Positions 29,231 through 37,957 of a DNA stretch of 64,000 bases are shown one piece after another; position 1 is the first letter of the stretch; the number at the start of each line of letters is the position of its first letter. This stretch comes from Priestia iocasae (GTDB lineage: Bacteria; Bacillota; Bacilli; Bacillales; Bacillaceae_H). Both the position numbers and the translations under genes were made by a program. The stretch covers positions 372,001-436,000 of the forward strand of contig NZ_JAFBFC010000002.1 of the NCBI RefSeq assembly GCF_016909075.1, given 5' to 3'. Under the pieces are notes generated by a model. The model was not told where the DNA came from and ran no database searches. It saw only the letters and a list, made by a program, of their open reading frames with translations.

Positions 29231-30299
29231 ATACTTTCTCTCTCCCTGCTTGATTTACAAAGTTGATAAATTCATCAAAAATATAATTGCTTTCACTTGG
29301 TCCCGGATGTGCTTCAGGATGATATTGTACAGATAGGATTGGTAACGTTTCATGCATAAGTCCTTCAACGGAGTGATCATTTACATTTTTAAACCGAACC
29401 GTTAAAGGGGTCTGCTTCATGCTCTCTTCATCAACAACGTAGCTGTGATTTTGAGATGTCATATATACTTTTTTCTTTAACAAGTCCATCACTGGCTGAT
29501 TTGCACCTCGGTGGCCAAATGGTAATTTATTGGTTTTACCCCCAAAAGCTAAACCAATTAATTGATGTCCAAAGCAAATTCCAAGCGTCGGATATGTAGC
29601 CATGACTTTTTTCAAAGATGAGAGTTGGAACGATAGTTGAGTTGGGTCACCAGGGCCATTTGATAAAACAATTCCATCAGGCTTTAAAGCATGAATCTCT
29701 ACGTCAGAAGTGGAATATGGAACAACTGTCACTTTACATTGACGATTTAATAACTCTTGTAAAATGGACTTTTTATACCCAAAGTCTAGGAGTATAATGT
29801 GTTTGTCACCTTCTCCATACGTGTTCATTGTGGTTGTTGATACTTGCTTCACGATTAAATCTGTTTCATCTCCTGTTACCTTTTGTTTCTTTTCATAAGG
29901 AGAAAGAATTGCTGGCATTGTTCCTTCATTTCGAATTCGTTTGACAACCGCTCGTGTATCAACATGTGTGATTAACGGGATATTCCACTTTTTTAAGTAT
30001 TGTTTAAAGCTATACATCGCTTCATAGTGAAAGCCATTTTCACAACACTCATATACAACCACTGCCGATACATGTGGCTTTTTACTTTCATAATCATGTT
30101 CGTTAATTCCGTAATTTCCGATTAACGGATACGTGAACACGATAATCTGATTTTTATAGGAAGGATCCGTTACAACTTCCTGATAGCCTGTCATTCCGGT
30201 GAAAAAGACGACTTCTCCATTGACTTCTTGTTTTGTCGATGTATTTTCAATCATTCCTTCAAATGTGTCGCCGTTTTGCAAATGTAAGTATCCTTTCAT
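29223..30299 (-). CDS. carA: Carbamoyl-phosphate synthase small subunit, arginine-specific
   Basis: Glutamine amidotransferase subunit that supplies ammonia to CarB. The N-terminal domain has FFTGMTGYQEVVTDPSY (about residues 32-48). The class I amidotransferase domain carries the nucleophile in TLGICFGHQLIGLAFGG and the His/Glu pair in SVQYHPEAHPGPSES. Length 358 is normal. AGAGGGATG precedes the ATG. A gap of 76 nt separates it from argD and contains an ARG-box-like site and possible -10 elements, so a secondary regulated promoter may exist here. Confidence 0.95.
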   Translation of the reverse strand: MKGYLHLQNGDTFEGMIENTSTKQEVNGEVVFFTGMTGYQEVVTDPSYKNQIIVFTYPLIGNYGINEHDYESKKPHVSAVVVYECCENGFHYEAMYSFKQYLKKWNIPLITHVDTRAVVKRIRNEGTMPAILSPYEKKQKVTGDETDLIVKQVSTTTMNTYGEGDKHIILLDFGYKKSILQELLNRQCKVTVVPYSTSDVEIHALKPDGIVLSNGPGDPTQLSFQLSSLKKVMATYPTLGICFGHQLIGLAFGGKTNKLPFGHRGANQPVMDLLKKKVYMTSQNHSYVVDEESMKQTPLTVRFKNVNDHSVEGLMHETLPILSVQYHPEAHPGPSESNYIFDEFINFVNQAGREKVYA

Positions 30300-30313
30300 C
30301 GCGCATCCCTCTT

Positions 30314-30327
30314 TGAATATTTATTTA
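30314..30327 (-). promoter_or_regulatory. ARG-box-like site before carA
   Basis: Minus-strand TAAATAAATATTCA matches the ArgR/AhrC box TGAAT-N4-ATTCA at 9 of 10 fixed positions. It lies in the only sizeable gap inside the operon, 15 nt from the carA start codon. Confidence 0.5.
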
Positions 30328-30375
30328 TTCTTAAGTATTTTTATACAATTATAACTAAAAAAATAATTGGTTCAG

Positions 30376-31530
30376 CTAATTCATTACGTTTTGTGTTTGA
30401 AAAGCTTTTTCAATCATCCCTAATGCTTGATTTATTTCTTTTTCAGTCACCGTTAATGGTGGTAGTAAACGAATAACATGCGGACCAGCTCCTAATGTAA
30501 GCAACCCTTGTTCTTTAAGAGATTGAATGAATAAAGGTGCATATTCTCCACATTCAATTCCTATCATTAACCCTTTTCCTCGAATATCCGTTACACGCGT
30601 ATCTTCACCAATTCTTTGCTTTAATTCATTCAGTAAGTACTGTCCTTTTTGCTTTACTTCCTCTAAAAATGACGGAGTAGAAATAATGTTTAGCGTGGCT
30701 TTTGCCGATGCTAAGGCGATTGGATTTCCCCCAAATGTTGTACCGTGGCTTCCTGCTTGAAATGCTGCTTTCAAATGAGCCTTCCCAATCATCGCACCAA
30801 CTGGCATTCCGCTTCCTAATCCTTTGGCTGATGTAATGATGTCTGGTGATAGTCCGTGATGTTCGTAAGCAAATATTTTCCCCGTTCTGCCAATACCCGT
30901 TTGCACTTCATCTACAATAAACAGAGAACCATATTGATGACATAACTTTTGAATTCCCTCTAAAAATGGTGTTTCACCTAGTACAACGCCACCTTCACCT
31001 TGAATCACTTCAACCATGACAGCTGCAACTGTTTCATCCATTTCCTCCTCTAGTGCTGCTTTGTCGTTATAAGGTACGTAAACAAATTCTTGTAAGAGTG
31101 GGCCAAATCCTTCATGAATCTTTGCTTGCCCTGTTGCCGACATAGTCGCAAAGGTTCGACCATGAAATGATTTCGCAAATGTAATGATTTTATGGCGCTT
31201 CGTATATTTTCGAGCGAGCTTGATGGCAGCTTCGTTTGCTTCTGCTCCGCTGTTACAGAAAAACACAGCGTCACCACTTGCATGATTCACTAATAATGAA
31301 GCTACTTCTTCTTGAATGTCTAAATGAAATAAATTTGATACATGCCATACTTTCTTTAACTGTTCTTCAATCGCTTGTTGCACAGCAGGATGTCGATGTC
31401 CTACATTACAGACTGCAATTCCTGAAATAAAATCTAAATACTGTGTTCCTTGTTGATCAATCAGTATCGAGCCACTTGCTTCTTTAATATGAAGATCCAA
31501 TCGTTGATACGTTGGAAATAAAGCACTCAT
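30376..31530 (-). CDS. argD: Acetylornithine aminotransferase ArgD
   Basis: PLP enzyme converting N-acetylglutamate semialdehyde to N-acetylornithine. Class III aminotransferase motifs: [17 protein letters not shown] (about residues 90-106), [14 protein letters not shown], and [36 protein letters not shown] with the PLP-binding Lys in SAKGLG. The ATG at 31530 ([13 protein letters not shown], 384 residues) fits family starts; the ATG at 31554 would add eight unusual residues. The start lies inside the end of argB, overlapping by 47 bases. Confidence 0.93.
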   Translation of the reverse strand: MSALFPTYQRLDLHIKEASGSILIDQQGTQYLDFISGIAVCNVGHRHPAVQQAIEEQLKKVWHVSNLFHLDIQEEVASLLVNHASGDAVFFCNSGAEANEAAIKLARKYTKRHKIITFAKSFHGRTFATMSATGQAKIHEGFGPLLQEFVYVPYNDKAALEEEMDETVAAVMVEVIQGEGGVVLGETPFLEGIQKLCHQYGSLFIVDEVQTGIGRTGKIFAYEHHGLSPDIITSAKGLGSGMPVGAMIGKAHLKAAFQAGSHGTTFGGNPIALASAKATLNIISTPSFLEEVKQKGQYLLNELKQRIGEDTRVTDIRGKGLMIGIECGEYAPLFIQSLKEQGLLTLGAGPHVIRLLPPLTVTEKEINQALGMIEKAFQTQNVMN

Positions 31531-32317
31531 CGTTTTTGTTCCCACCTTTTTCATGTTTAATTGCCGTTCCTACCATATGACCATTCTCATTCACAAATGA
31601 ATGTTTTCCACTAATAATATGAACTTCGTTTAACGTGTTCGATAACGCTTCAGACGCAGCTTGCACTTTCGGAATCATTCCCCCATAAATGACACCATCT
31701 TCAATCAATTCGTCAATATCTGCTTTTGTCAGTTCCTCCATTAAATCGCCATCCACTAATACGCCTTGCACATCAGTCACAAACAAAAGCTTCTCCGCTT
31801 GTAATGCTTGAGCAACGGCTCCTGCAGCTAAATCAGCATTCACATTAAATCTTTGCCCTTTCTTGTTAACACCAATGGATGAAAGAACTGGCACATAGTT
31901 GCTTGCCGTTAATTCCGTTAATAAATGACTATTTACATGAACTACTTCGCCAACGTAACCAAGCTTTTCAGTATTGATCGCTTCTGTTTCAAGAAGCATT
32001 CCATCGCATCCAGATAACCCAACCGGTTTTAGTTCATGCTGCTGAAGCATCGTAACAAGGTTTTTGTTCACTTTTCCTGATAAAACCATCGTAACAACAT
32101 CTAGTACATCTTCAGACGTTTTACGTAATCCATCAACAAATTCACTTTCAATCTTTAACTTTTTAAGCATTTGCTCAATATCAGGACCTCCTCCGTGTAC
32201 AACTACAACCGAATTCCCTTCCTCTACTAATGCTTTGACACTTTGAAAGAAGGAGCTTGTTAGCTCATTGACAATACTTCCACCACATTTGATGACAATG
32301 GTTTGACTTCCTTTCAC
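31484..32317 (-). CDS. argB: Acetylglutamate kinase ArgB
   Basis: Phosphorylates N-acetylglutamate, the second step of arginine synthesis. Amino-acid-kinase motifs: VIKCGGSIV (residues 8-16), [14 protein letters not shown] (about 38-51), and [14 protein letters not shown] and [10 protein letters not shown] in the C-terminal ATP-binding half. The start is a GTG after GAGGAGAGGG, 12 nt from argJ. At 277 residues it is about 20 longer than usual; the extra tail [21 protein letters not shown] overlaps argD and may reflect loss of an earlier stop codon. Confidence 0.93.
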   Translation of the reverse strand: MKGSQTIVIKCGGSIVNELTSSFFQSVKALVEEGNSVVVVHGGGPDIEQMLKKLKIESEFVDGLRKTSEDVLDVVTMVLSGKVNKNLVTMLQQHELKPVGLSGCDGMLLETEAINTEKLGYVGEVVHVNSHLLTELTASNYVPVLSSIGVNKKGQRFNVNADLAAGAVAQALQAEKLLFVTDVQGVLVDGDLMEELTKADIDELIEDGVIYGGMIPKVQAASEALSNTLNEVHIISGKHSFVNENGHMVGTAIKHEKGGNKNDECFISNVSTIGSSY

Positions 32318-32329
32318 ATTACCCTCTCC

Positions 32330-33565
32330 TCACGTTCGATAGCTTGCATTTATTTTCACATAATCGTACGTTAAGTCGCATCCCCATGCCGTACCAGAAT
32401 GCTCTCCATCATGTAAATTGACAATGATTTTAATCGTTGGCTGTTGTAAATAAGCTGTTGCTTCTTCTTCATTAAAAGGTTGTGGTTGACTCTCTTTTAA
32501 CATCATAATTGAACCTACTTGCACATCAACTGTCATTGGATTAATCTCTACTCCGCTATATCCAATCGCTCCTATAATGCGTCCCCAGTTTGCATCTGCT
32601 CCGTACATAGCTGTTTTGACAAGATTAGAACCAACAATTTGCTTTGCCACCACATTTGCTTGTTCAGCTGTTTTGGCTTCATTAACTTGCACTTCAATAA
32701 GCTTTGTAGCTCCTTCACCATCTCGTGCAATTTGCTTTGCAAGATCTTCACATGTCAACGTTAACGCCTCATAAAAGTTAACCCAGTCTGGGTGTGATGG
32801 CGTTAATGAGTCGTTTCCAGCCATTCCGTTGGCTAACACAATGACCATATCGTTTGTTGATGTGTCTCCATCAACGGTAATCTGGTTAAACGTTTTATTA
32901 GTAATAGATCGTAATGCTTCTTGTAACACCTCTGACTCAACGTTAGCGTCTGTTGTAATAAACCCAAGCATGGTAGCCATATTCGGATGAATCATCCCCG
33001 ATCCTTTCGCTGCTCCACCAATGGTTACTTTCTTCCCATTGATGGTGGTTTCATAACAAGTGGACTTCATCACTGTATCCGTAGTAAGAATGGCTGTTTG
33101 AAAATCTTCTGCTGCCTGGTATTGATTTGACGGTCGTAAGAAAGAGATGCCCTCTTGAATTTTTTCCATGTTCAATAGTTCACCAATGACCCCAGTTGAT
33201 GCAACGGCTACATGTTGTAAAGGAAGACGAAATTTTTTAGCACAAAGTTCTCTCATCTCATATGCATCTTTTAACCCTTGATTTCCTGTACAAGCATTAG
33301 CACATGCACTATTAACGACAATGGCTTGTAACGTTTTCTCCACTGCAATGCTTTCTTTTGTCACATGCAAAGGCGCTGCTTGAAACGTACTTTGTGTATA
33401 AACTGCTGCACAACTAGCGGGCTTTTCACTTAAAATGACCCCTATGTCTTTTTTCGAATACCGTAAACCAGCATGAACACCTGATGCTAAAAAACCTTTT
33501 GGTTGAACGATGGTTCCATTCTCGACCTTGTTCACCGTTACTAGCTCTTTTGTTTTAATCACCAT
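32330..33565 (-). CDS. argJ: Bifunctional ornithine acetyltransferase/N-acetylglutamate synthase ArgJ
   Basis: Moves the acetyl group from N-acetylornithine to glutamate and in many bacteria also makes N-acetylglutamate from acetyl-CoA. The self-cleavage site is visible as NMATMLGFITTD, cut before the Thr of ATML to give alpha and beta chains. GGAAKGSGMIHP (about residues 182-193) and DGDTSTNDMV are conserved. I start it at the ATG at 33565, right after AGGAGGAGAAG; the GTG further upstream overlaps that ribosome binding site. It follows argC by 29 nt. Confidence 0.94.
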   Translation of the reverse strand: MVIKTKELVTVNKVENGTIVQPKGFLASGVHAGLRYSKKDIGVILSEKPASCAAVYTQSTFQAAPLHVTKESIAVEKTLQAIVVNSACANACTGNQGLKDAYEMRELCAKKFRLPLQHVAVASTGVIGELLNMEKIQEGISFLRPSNQYQAAEDFQTAILTTDTVMKSTCYETTINGKKVTIGGAAKGSGMIHPNMATMLGFITTDANVESEVLQEALRSITNKTFNQITVDGDTSTNDMVIVLANGMAGNDSLTPSHPDWVNFYEALTLTCEDLAKQIARDGEGATKLIEVQVNEAKTAEQANVVAKQIVGSNLVKTAMYGADANWGRIIGAIGYSGVEINPMTVDVQVGSIMMLKESQPQPFNEEEATAYLQQPTIKIIVNLHDGEHSGTAWGCDLTYDYVKINASYRT

Positions 33566-33594
33566 CTTCTCCTCCTGCACTACGAATCTTTTCT

Positions 33595-34638
33595 CTATGG
33601 ATAAACAGGTAATACGTGCAAACCTGTTTGTTGTTCAAATCCCATCATAAGATTTGCATTTTGAATGGCCTGACCTGCAGCACCTTTTACTAAATTGTCG
33701 ATGACTGATACAATTGTCATTCGATTTGTTCTCTCATCGATTGTTAAGCCAATATCACAATAGTTTGATCCACTTACTTCTTTTGTAGATGGAAATGTTC
33801 CTTGCTTTCTCACTCTGACAAAAGGAGCATCTAGATAACTTTCTTCATATAACTTATATAAGCTCTCAATCCCAATAGATTCTTTTAGCGTTACATAAAT
33901 GGTGGTCATAATGCCTCTTGTCATCGGTACTAAATGCGTACTGAAGGTAATAGGCTTAATCTGTTCATTCCATCTATGTAATACTTGCTCAATTTCAGGA
34001 ATATGCTGATGCTGATTCACTTTATAAATTTTCATATTTTCATTGATTTCAGCATAATGACTCACATTAGATAACGAACGCCCTGCTCCTGACAAACCCG
34101 ATTTGGCATCAATAATAATTGAATCTTCTTTAATCAATTTCTTTTTGACAATAGGAGCAAGCCCTAATAACGTTGCGGTTGGATAACATCCGGGATTTGC
34201 AATGAAGCTGCTCGAATGTATTTCCTCTCCAAACCATTCTGTTAGCCCGTATACTGACTGTTTTGTATATTGATTTGGTGCAGGTGGCTTTTTATACCAC
34301 TTTTCATATAACTCTTCACTTTTCAAGCGAAAATCTCCAGATAAATCAATGACCTTGAGCCCTTCGTTAATTAATTGAGGAACAAGTTTACTTGAAATAC
34401 CAGATGGCGTAGCTGTAAAAACAAGGTCAACATCTTTTGCCATTTTTACTGGATCAATTTGCTCTAACGTATAAGGTACATTCGCTAAATGTGGATACAC
34501 ATCAACCATTTGTACATGTTGTTGTGAGGATGAATACACTGAATAAATATGAAAATGAGGGTGATTGGACAGTAAACGGATAAGCTCGACTCCTCCATAT
34601 CCTGTAGCCCCCACAATCCCAACTTTTAATCTATTCAT
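33595..34638 (-). CDS. argC: N-acetyl-gamma-glutamyl-phosphate reductase ArgC
   Basis: NADPH-dependent reductase of arginine synthesis and first gene of the operon. The nucleotide-binding start KVGIVGATGYGGVELIRLL and the active-site Cys in FIANPGCYPTATLLGL (about residues 144-159) are clear. The 347-residue length is normal. AAAAAGGAGTTTCATA gives a good ribosome binding site. The whole operon of seven genes runs without terminators to argF. Confidence 0.94.
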   Translation of the reverse strand: MNRLKVGIVGATGYGGVELIRLLSNHPHFHIYSVYSSSQQHVQMVDVYPHLANVPYTLEQIDPVKMAKDVDLVFTATPSGISSKLVPQLINEGLKVIDLSGDFRLKSEELYEKWYKKPPAPNQYTKQSVYGLTEWFGEEIHSSSFIANPGCYPTATLLGLAPIVKKKLIKEDSIIIDAKSGLSGAGRSLSNVSHYAEINENMKIYKVNQHQHIPEIEQVLHRWNEQIKPITFSTHLVPMTRGIMTTIYVTLKESIGIESLYKLYEESYLDAPFVRVRKQGTFPSTKEVSGSNYCDIGLTIDERTNRMTIVSVIDNLVKGAAGQAIQNANLMMGFEQQTGLHVLPVYP

Positions 34639-34680
34639 TATGAAACTCCTTTTTTCGTTAACTATTTGAAATTATTACCC

Positions 34681-34709
34681 ATTATAATACTGCATAAAAA
34701 TAAAATCAA
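34681..34709 (-). promoter_or_regulatory. Sigma-A promoter of argCJBD-carAB-argF
   Basis: The -35 TTGATT (34704-34709) and -10 TATAAT (34681-34686) are separated by 17 bp on the minus strand, about 43 nt before argC. A weak ARG-box-like element (TGCATAAAAATAAA on the plus strand, 34691-34704, 7 of 10 fixed positions) overlaps the spacer, and an AT palindrome ATAAATATTTAT lies upstream of the -35. Confidence 0.65.
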
Positions 34710-34726
34710 ATAAATATTTATACTTT

Positions 34727-35106
34727 TTTCTAATTATTTCGACACAGCTATTTTACATAGGCTCTTTTCTAAACGGTGGTTGTTTGTCGATTCATTTTTC
34801 TAAGATAACGGTTCGAAACTCATTCAATTACAATTTGTGAGATTCTAGCAGAACAGGTTAGATTTCATAGGCTATAAAACCCGAAATGTCTCCTTCGCAA
34901 ACAAGAAACTTAAAACAGAGGCCTACTACTTGTCACTCTACAATAACGTTTATTCATACAACCATTAAGAATAATTTCAAATGAATTAACAATTTATTGG
35001 AAAGAATCATGTATAATAAAAGGAAGTATCGTGCTTTTAAAAAGGATAAGAATACGAATGGACTAAGGTTTTTTTCATAGGGAAGACTGATTCAAAAGGT
35101 GGTTAT
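34727..35106. other. Intergenic region between argC promoter and fnr
   Basis: About 380 bases without a convincing reading frame. Near its end TATAAT (35012-35017), preceded by TG, is a probable -10 of fnr, but I see no good -35 at 17 bp. No FNR box (TGTGA-N6-TCACA) is visible. GGTTCGAAACTC at about 34810 resembles a tRNA T-arm but no tRNA surrounds it. Confidence 0.5.
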
Positions 35107-35808
35107 ATGACAATTAATAATTCTGATTCTATGTTGTCGCAAAATCTGCATCACTTATTTTTAACCTTTTCACAAACCGCTTCTTATAAAAAAGGAAGTT
35201 ATTTATTTCAAGAAGGGACAGATGCGACAGTTCTTTACTTTATAAAAAGCGGAAAGGTTCAATTGAGTAAACTAACACCCGATGGACGTGAATTAACATT
35301 TCAAATTTCGAGTACGAGTGATTTAATTGGAGAAGTAACACTTTTTTGTGGAACAACGAAGCACATGCTTCAAGCAAAAGCACTTGAGGATAGTGAAGTT
35401 ATTATTGTGGAAAAACACATTCTAGAACAAAAGTTAGCTGCCGAACCTGAACTATCAATTGAATACATGAAATGGATGGGGAGAAGAATACAGCGCCTAC
35501 AAACAAAGTTTCGCGACTTAATTCTTCATGGAAAAAAAGGTGCTTTATATTCAACTTTAATTCGCATGACGAACAGCTTTGGAATAATGAGAGAAAACGG
35601 AATCGCCTTAAATATTCACCTGACAAATCAAGAACTTGCGAACCTATGTGGAACATCTCGTGAAGTGATTAATCGAATGTTAAGTGATCTTCGTAAGCGA
35701 GAGGTACTTTCAATCGATAAAGGCCAAATTACCATTCACGACTTAAATTACTTAAAAGTAGAAATGAATTGTGAAAACTGTCCGACCTATTTATGTAAAA
35801 TTGATTAA
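35107..35808 (+). CDS. fnr: FNR, oxygen-sensing Crp/Fnr regulator (Bacillus type)
   Basis: Transcription factor that switches on anaerobic genes. The 233 residues comprise a cyclic-nucleotide-binding-like beta-roll (about 25-110), a dimer helix and a winged helix-turn-helix (LTNQELANLCGTSREVINRMLSDLRK, about 172-197). The C-terminus has Cys222, Cys225 and Cys230 in CENCPTYLC, the same spacing as the three [4Fe-4S] cysteine ligands of B. subtilis Fnr. The conserved RDLILHGKKGALYSTLIR block includes Asp137, the likely fourth ligand. In B. subtilis fnr adjoins narK; here its neighbours are argC and yitW and no nitrate genes are in view. GGTGGTTAT is a moderate ribosome binding site. Confidence 0.9.
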   Translation: MTINNSDSMLSQNLHHLFLTFSQTASYKKGSYLFQEGTDATVLYFIKSGKVQLSKLTPDGRELTFQISSTSDLIGEVTLFCGTTKHMLQAKALEDSEVIIVEKHILEQKLAAEPELSIEYMKWMGRRIQRLQTKFRDLILHGKKGALYSTLIRMTNSFGIMRENGIALNIHLTNQELANLCGTSREVINRMLSDLRKREVLSIDKGQITIHDLNYLKVEMNCENCPTYLCKID

Positions 35809-35883
35809 AAATAACAAATGCATTCTAAAAGTTAAAACATGAATTGTCTTTCTTTTTCATAACCATTTAATTCACAAAAAATA

Positions 35884-35917
35884 GTCTGAAGAGGGGCATT
35901 CCCCCCTCTTTTCAGAC
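35884..35917. terminator. Hairpin between fnr and yitW
   Basis: GTCTGAAGAGGGG and CCCCTCTTTTCAGAC form a stem with a small bulge between the convergent genes. T-runs are short, so efficiency is uncertain. Confidence 0.6.
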
Positions 35918-35931
35918 AACTTTTCGTTGCT

Positions 35932-36240
35932 TCATGTAATATTTAAAGCAATTTTCGCATAGCGTGACATACGTTCTTTACTCCAAGGAGGATTAAATGT
36001 AATGTTTACTTCTACATCGTTTACTCCTTCAAGCGGAGACAGCACTCTCTTCACATCTTCGGTAATGGTTCCTGCTAGTGGACAACCAATTGATGTTAAC
36101 GTCATTGTGACAACCGCTGTACCCTCTTCGGTTAATGTTGTTTCATACACAAGCCCTAAATTTACAATATCAACGCCAAGCTCTGGATCCACTACCTCTT
36201 CAAGAGCTTCCATTAATTTTTCTTCTTGTTTTTCACTCAT
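35932..36240 (-). CDS. yitW: YitW, MIP18/DUF59-family Fe-S assembly protein
   Basis: A 102-residue protein with the DUF59 core EEVVDPELGVDIVNLGLVYE, LTSIGCPLAGTITEDVKRVL (conserved Cys53) and FNPPWSKERMS near the C-terminus. This family (PaaD/SufT/MIP18-like) acts in iron-sulfur cluster assembly or delivery. Length and sequence match B. subtilis YitW. AAAGGAGGGATCGT precedes the ATG. It is divergent from yitU, as in the B. subtilis yit region. Confidence 0.87.
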   Translation of the reverse strand: MSEKQEEKLMEALEEVVDPELGVDIVNLGLVYETTLTEEGTAVVTMTLTSIGCPLAGTITEDVKRVLSPLEGVNDVEVNITFNPPWSKERMSRYAKIALNIT

Positions 36241-36369
36241 ACGATCCCTCCTTTGTTACCGTCATTATACATACTCATGATCATAAATTGAAATAAAAGG
36301 GTCTTAACGGACAGGTTCTTAAATATATGTTAAAGTAAAGATAAATCTTAAGATGGAAAAGGAGTCTTT

Positions 36370-37182
36370 ATGTCGACAAAACCACATTTAATTGCGCTTG
36401 ATTTAGATGGTACACTTTTAACTGATACTAAAATCATTTCACCTAGAACAAAAAAAGTCATTGAAAAAGCTAAACAACAAGGGCATATTGTAATGATTGC
36501 GACTGGTAGACCTTATCGCTCTAGTTCCATGTACTATACTGAACTTCAACTAAACACTCCGATTGTAAACTTTAATGGAGCGCTTGTTCATCATCCTCAA
36601 CAGCAGTCATGGGGAGTTTATCATAATCCTCTTCAACGTCAAACAGCTCATCATATTGTTGAAGCCATGGATAGCTACAATGTAAACAACATTTTAGCAG
36701 AGGTCATGGATGATATTTATCTCCATTATGAGGATCGTAAACTTATTGATGTCATTAGCTTAGGAAATCCTAAACTTCAAACAGGAGATCTTCGCCATAC
36801 GTTAAATTATGATCCAACCTCTATCCTTATCCATGCAGATGAAGCGCATGTAGATGAAATTCGCTCACATTTATCTTCTGTTCATGCAGAAGTGATTGAA
36901 CATAGACGCTGGGGTGCTCCATGGCATGTCGTTGAAATCGTTCGAAAAGGATTGAATAAAGCTGTTGGATTAAAACGTGTTGCGGACCATTACAACATTC
37001 CTCAAGATCGTGTAATTGCATTTGGAGATGAAGATAATGATTTAGAAATGATCGAGTACGCCGGGCACGGAATTGCAATGGCAAACGGCATCTCAGCGCT
37101 AAAAACAATCGCAAATGACATTACACTTTCAAATGAAGAAGATGGTATTGCTTATTATTTGGAAAACACGTTGAAATTATAA
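36370..37182 (+). CDS. yitU: YitU, Cof-type HAD phosphatase
   Basis: A 270-residue HAD-superfamily hydrolase. Motif I is ALDLDGTLLT (nucleophile Asp10, acid/base Asp12), motif II TGRPYRSS (about residues 45-52), motif III a Lys in RKGLNKAVGLK and motif IV GDEDNDLEMIEYAG (about 220-233). The C2B cap fits the Cof subgroup. B. subtilis YitU is reported to dephosphorylate a riboflavin-pathway intermediate (the ribitylaminouracil phosphate), so the same role is likely. AAAAGGAGTCTTT is the ribosome binding site. Confidence 0.87.
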   Translation: MSTKPHLIALDLDGTLLTDTKIISPRTKKVIEKAKQQGHIVMIATGRPYRSSSMYYTELQLNTPIVNFNGALVHHPQQQSWGVYHNPLQRQTAHHIVEAMDSYNVNNILAEVMDDIYLHYEDRKLIDVISLGNPKLQTGDLRHTLNYDPTSILIHADEAHVDEIRSHLSSVHAEVIEHRRWGAPWHVVEIVRKGLNKAVGLKRVADHYNIPQDRVIAFGDEDNDLEMIEYAGHGIAMANGISALKTIANDITLSNEEDGIAYYLENTLKL

Positions 37183-37193
37183 TCATTCCATTT

Positions 37194-37266
37194 ATTTGTC
37201 ATCTTCTCCATCGCTACTCAATGCAGGTAAAATTTTAGTACGATGACAAATGAGAAAGTGACAAAT
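37194..37266. repeat. ATGACAAAT repeats downstream of yitU
   Basis: ATTTGTCAT (37194-37202) and ATGACAAAT (37243-37251) are exact inverse complements, and TGACAAAT recurs as a direct copy at 37259-37266, next to ACTATAAT, a possible -10 for the following small gene. They could be operator half-sites or part of a long-loop RNA structure. Confidence 0.35.
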
Positions 37267-37271
37267 ACTAT

Positions 37272-37303
37272 AATCGACACAACTTATTGTGTCGATTCTT
37301 TTT
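37272..37303 (+). terminator. Hairpin before the 51-aa gene (yitU terminator or attenuator)
   Basis: AATCGACACAA and TTGTGTCGATT form an 11-bp stem with a four-base loop, followed by CTTTTT. It ends only about 20 nt before the next gene's start, so it could terminate yitU transcripts or attenuate the downstream pair. Confidence 0.65.
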
Positions 37304-37324
37304 ATATTTGAGGAGGAACTAACT

Positions 37325-37480
37325 ATGGGTAGAAGCAATAAATCAAAACGTTTTGTGAAGCAAGGTGCTGACGCGGTTCAATTACATGATGAACGTTTTC
37401 CTTATCACATGACTTTATCAGAAGCTGAGGCTATTAAAGCTCAACATATCCATTCTTCTCCTCATGGAGGACAACAATAA
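37325..37480 (+). CDS. Small basic hydrophilic protein (51 aa)
   Basis: A protein beginning MGRSNKSKRFVKQGADAVQLH and ending HIHSSPHGGQQ. The basic N-terminus and His/Gln-rich C-terminus suggest a soluble protein; there is no membrane segment. TTGAGGAGGAACTAACT is an excellent ribosome binding site. Its stop codon shares one base with the start codon of the next gene (TAATG), so the two are cotranslated. I do not recognise the family; the style recalls small sporulation-associated proteins, but that is only an impression. Confidence 0.65.
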   Translation: MGRSNKSKRFVKQGADAVQLHDERFPYHMTLSEAEAIKAQHIHSSPHGGQQ

Positions 37481-37923
37481 TGAGAAAATCTTTTTTTGAA
37501 CAAGCAAAAGGTGCAGTAGCACGTTTAACAGATGCAGTTACTCAATCTTCAAAAGAACACCGAGAAGAAATGGGCTCTTTTGAACATGTGCATGATAAAA
37601 AGGCAAATCATAAAGATCATCATGATTCTGCAAAAAATCATAACGGACAGCTTGATATGTCTAACAAAATGTTAACAGCAGCAATGGCTAGTGCTTCTCC
37701 AAAAGAGCAACAACAATTAAAACAATTGAATCACTCATTAAATCATGCTTACGGAACAGAGAAGCAAGGTGCTCAAATGAGTGAACATGTTCATCAAAAT
37801 GAACAAGGACAAGGACAAATGCAAATTGCTGAAGACATTTTAAATTTCACAGAAAATCAAGCGAATCCTGAAGAAAAAGCACAAGTAGAAGAGCTGGCAC
37901 AAGAAATTGAACGCAAATTTTAA
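37480..37923 (+). CDS. Hydrophilic His/Gln/Lys-rich protein (147 aa)
   Basis: A soluble protein starting MRKSFFEQAKGAVARLTDAV. A low-complexity middle (about residues 30-60) is rich in His, Lys and Asp (EHVHDKKANHKDHHDSAKNH). Two helical segments follow: MLTAAMASASPKEQQQLKQLNHSLNHA and AEDILNFTENQANPEEKAQVEELAQEIE. The first 20 residues and the ASASPKEQQQL region vaguely resemble DUF3813 proteins found near yitU in Bacillus, but I am not sure. It is coupled to the preceding 51-residue gene and followed by a strong terminator. Function unknown; metal binding by the His cluster is only a guess. Confidence 0.7.
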   Translation: MRKSFFEQAKGAVARLTDAVTQSSKEHREEMGSFEHVHDKKANHKDHHDSAKNHNGQLDMSNKMLTAAMASASPKEQQQLKQLNHSLNHAYGTEKQGAQMSEHVHQNEQGQGQMQIAEDILNFTENQANPEEKAQVEELAQEIERKF

Positions 37924-37925
37924 TT

Positions 37926-37957
37926 AAAAAAATCACGGGAATTCCCGTGATTTTTTT
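37926..37957. terminator. Bidirectional terminator before yitT
   Basis: AAAAAAATCACGGG and CCCGTGATTTTTTT form a perfect stem with loop AATT, between convergent genes; it includes the yitT stop codon. Confidence 0.92.

Noticed and set aside
34809-34821. GGTTCGAAACTC, tRNA T-arm-like
   Set aside because: No acceptor stem, anticodon arm or CCA end can be folded around it.
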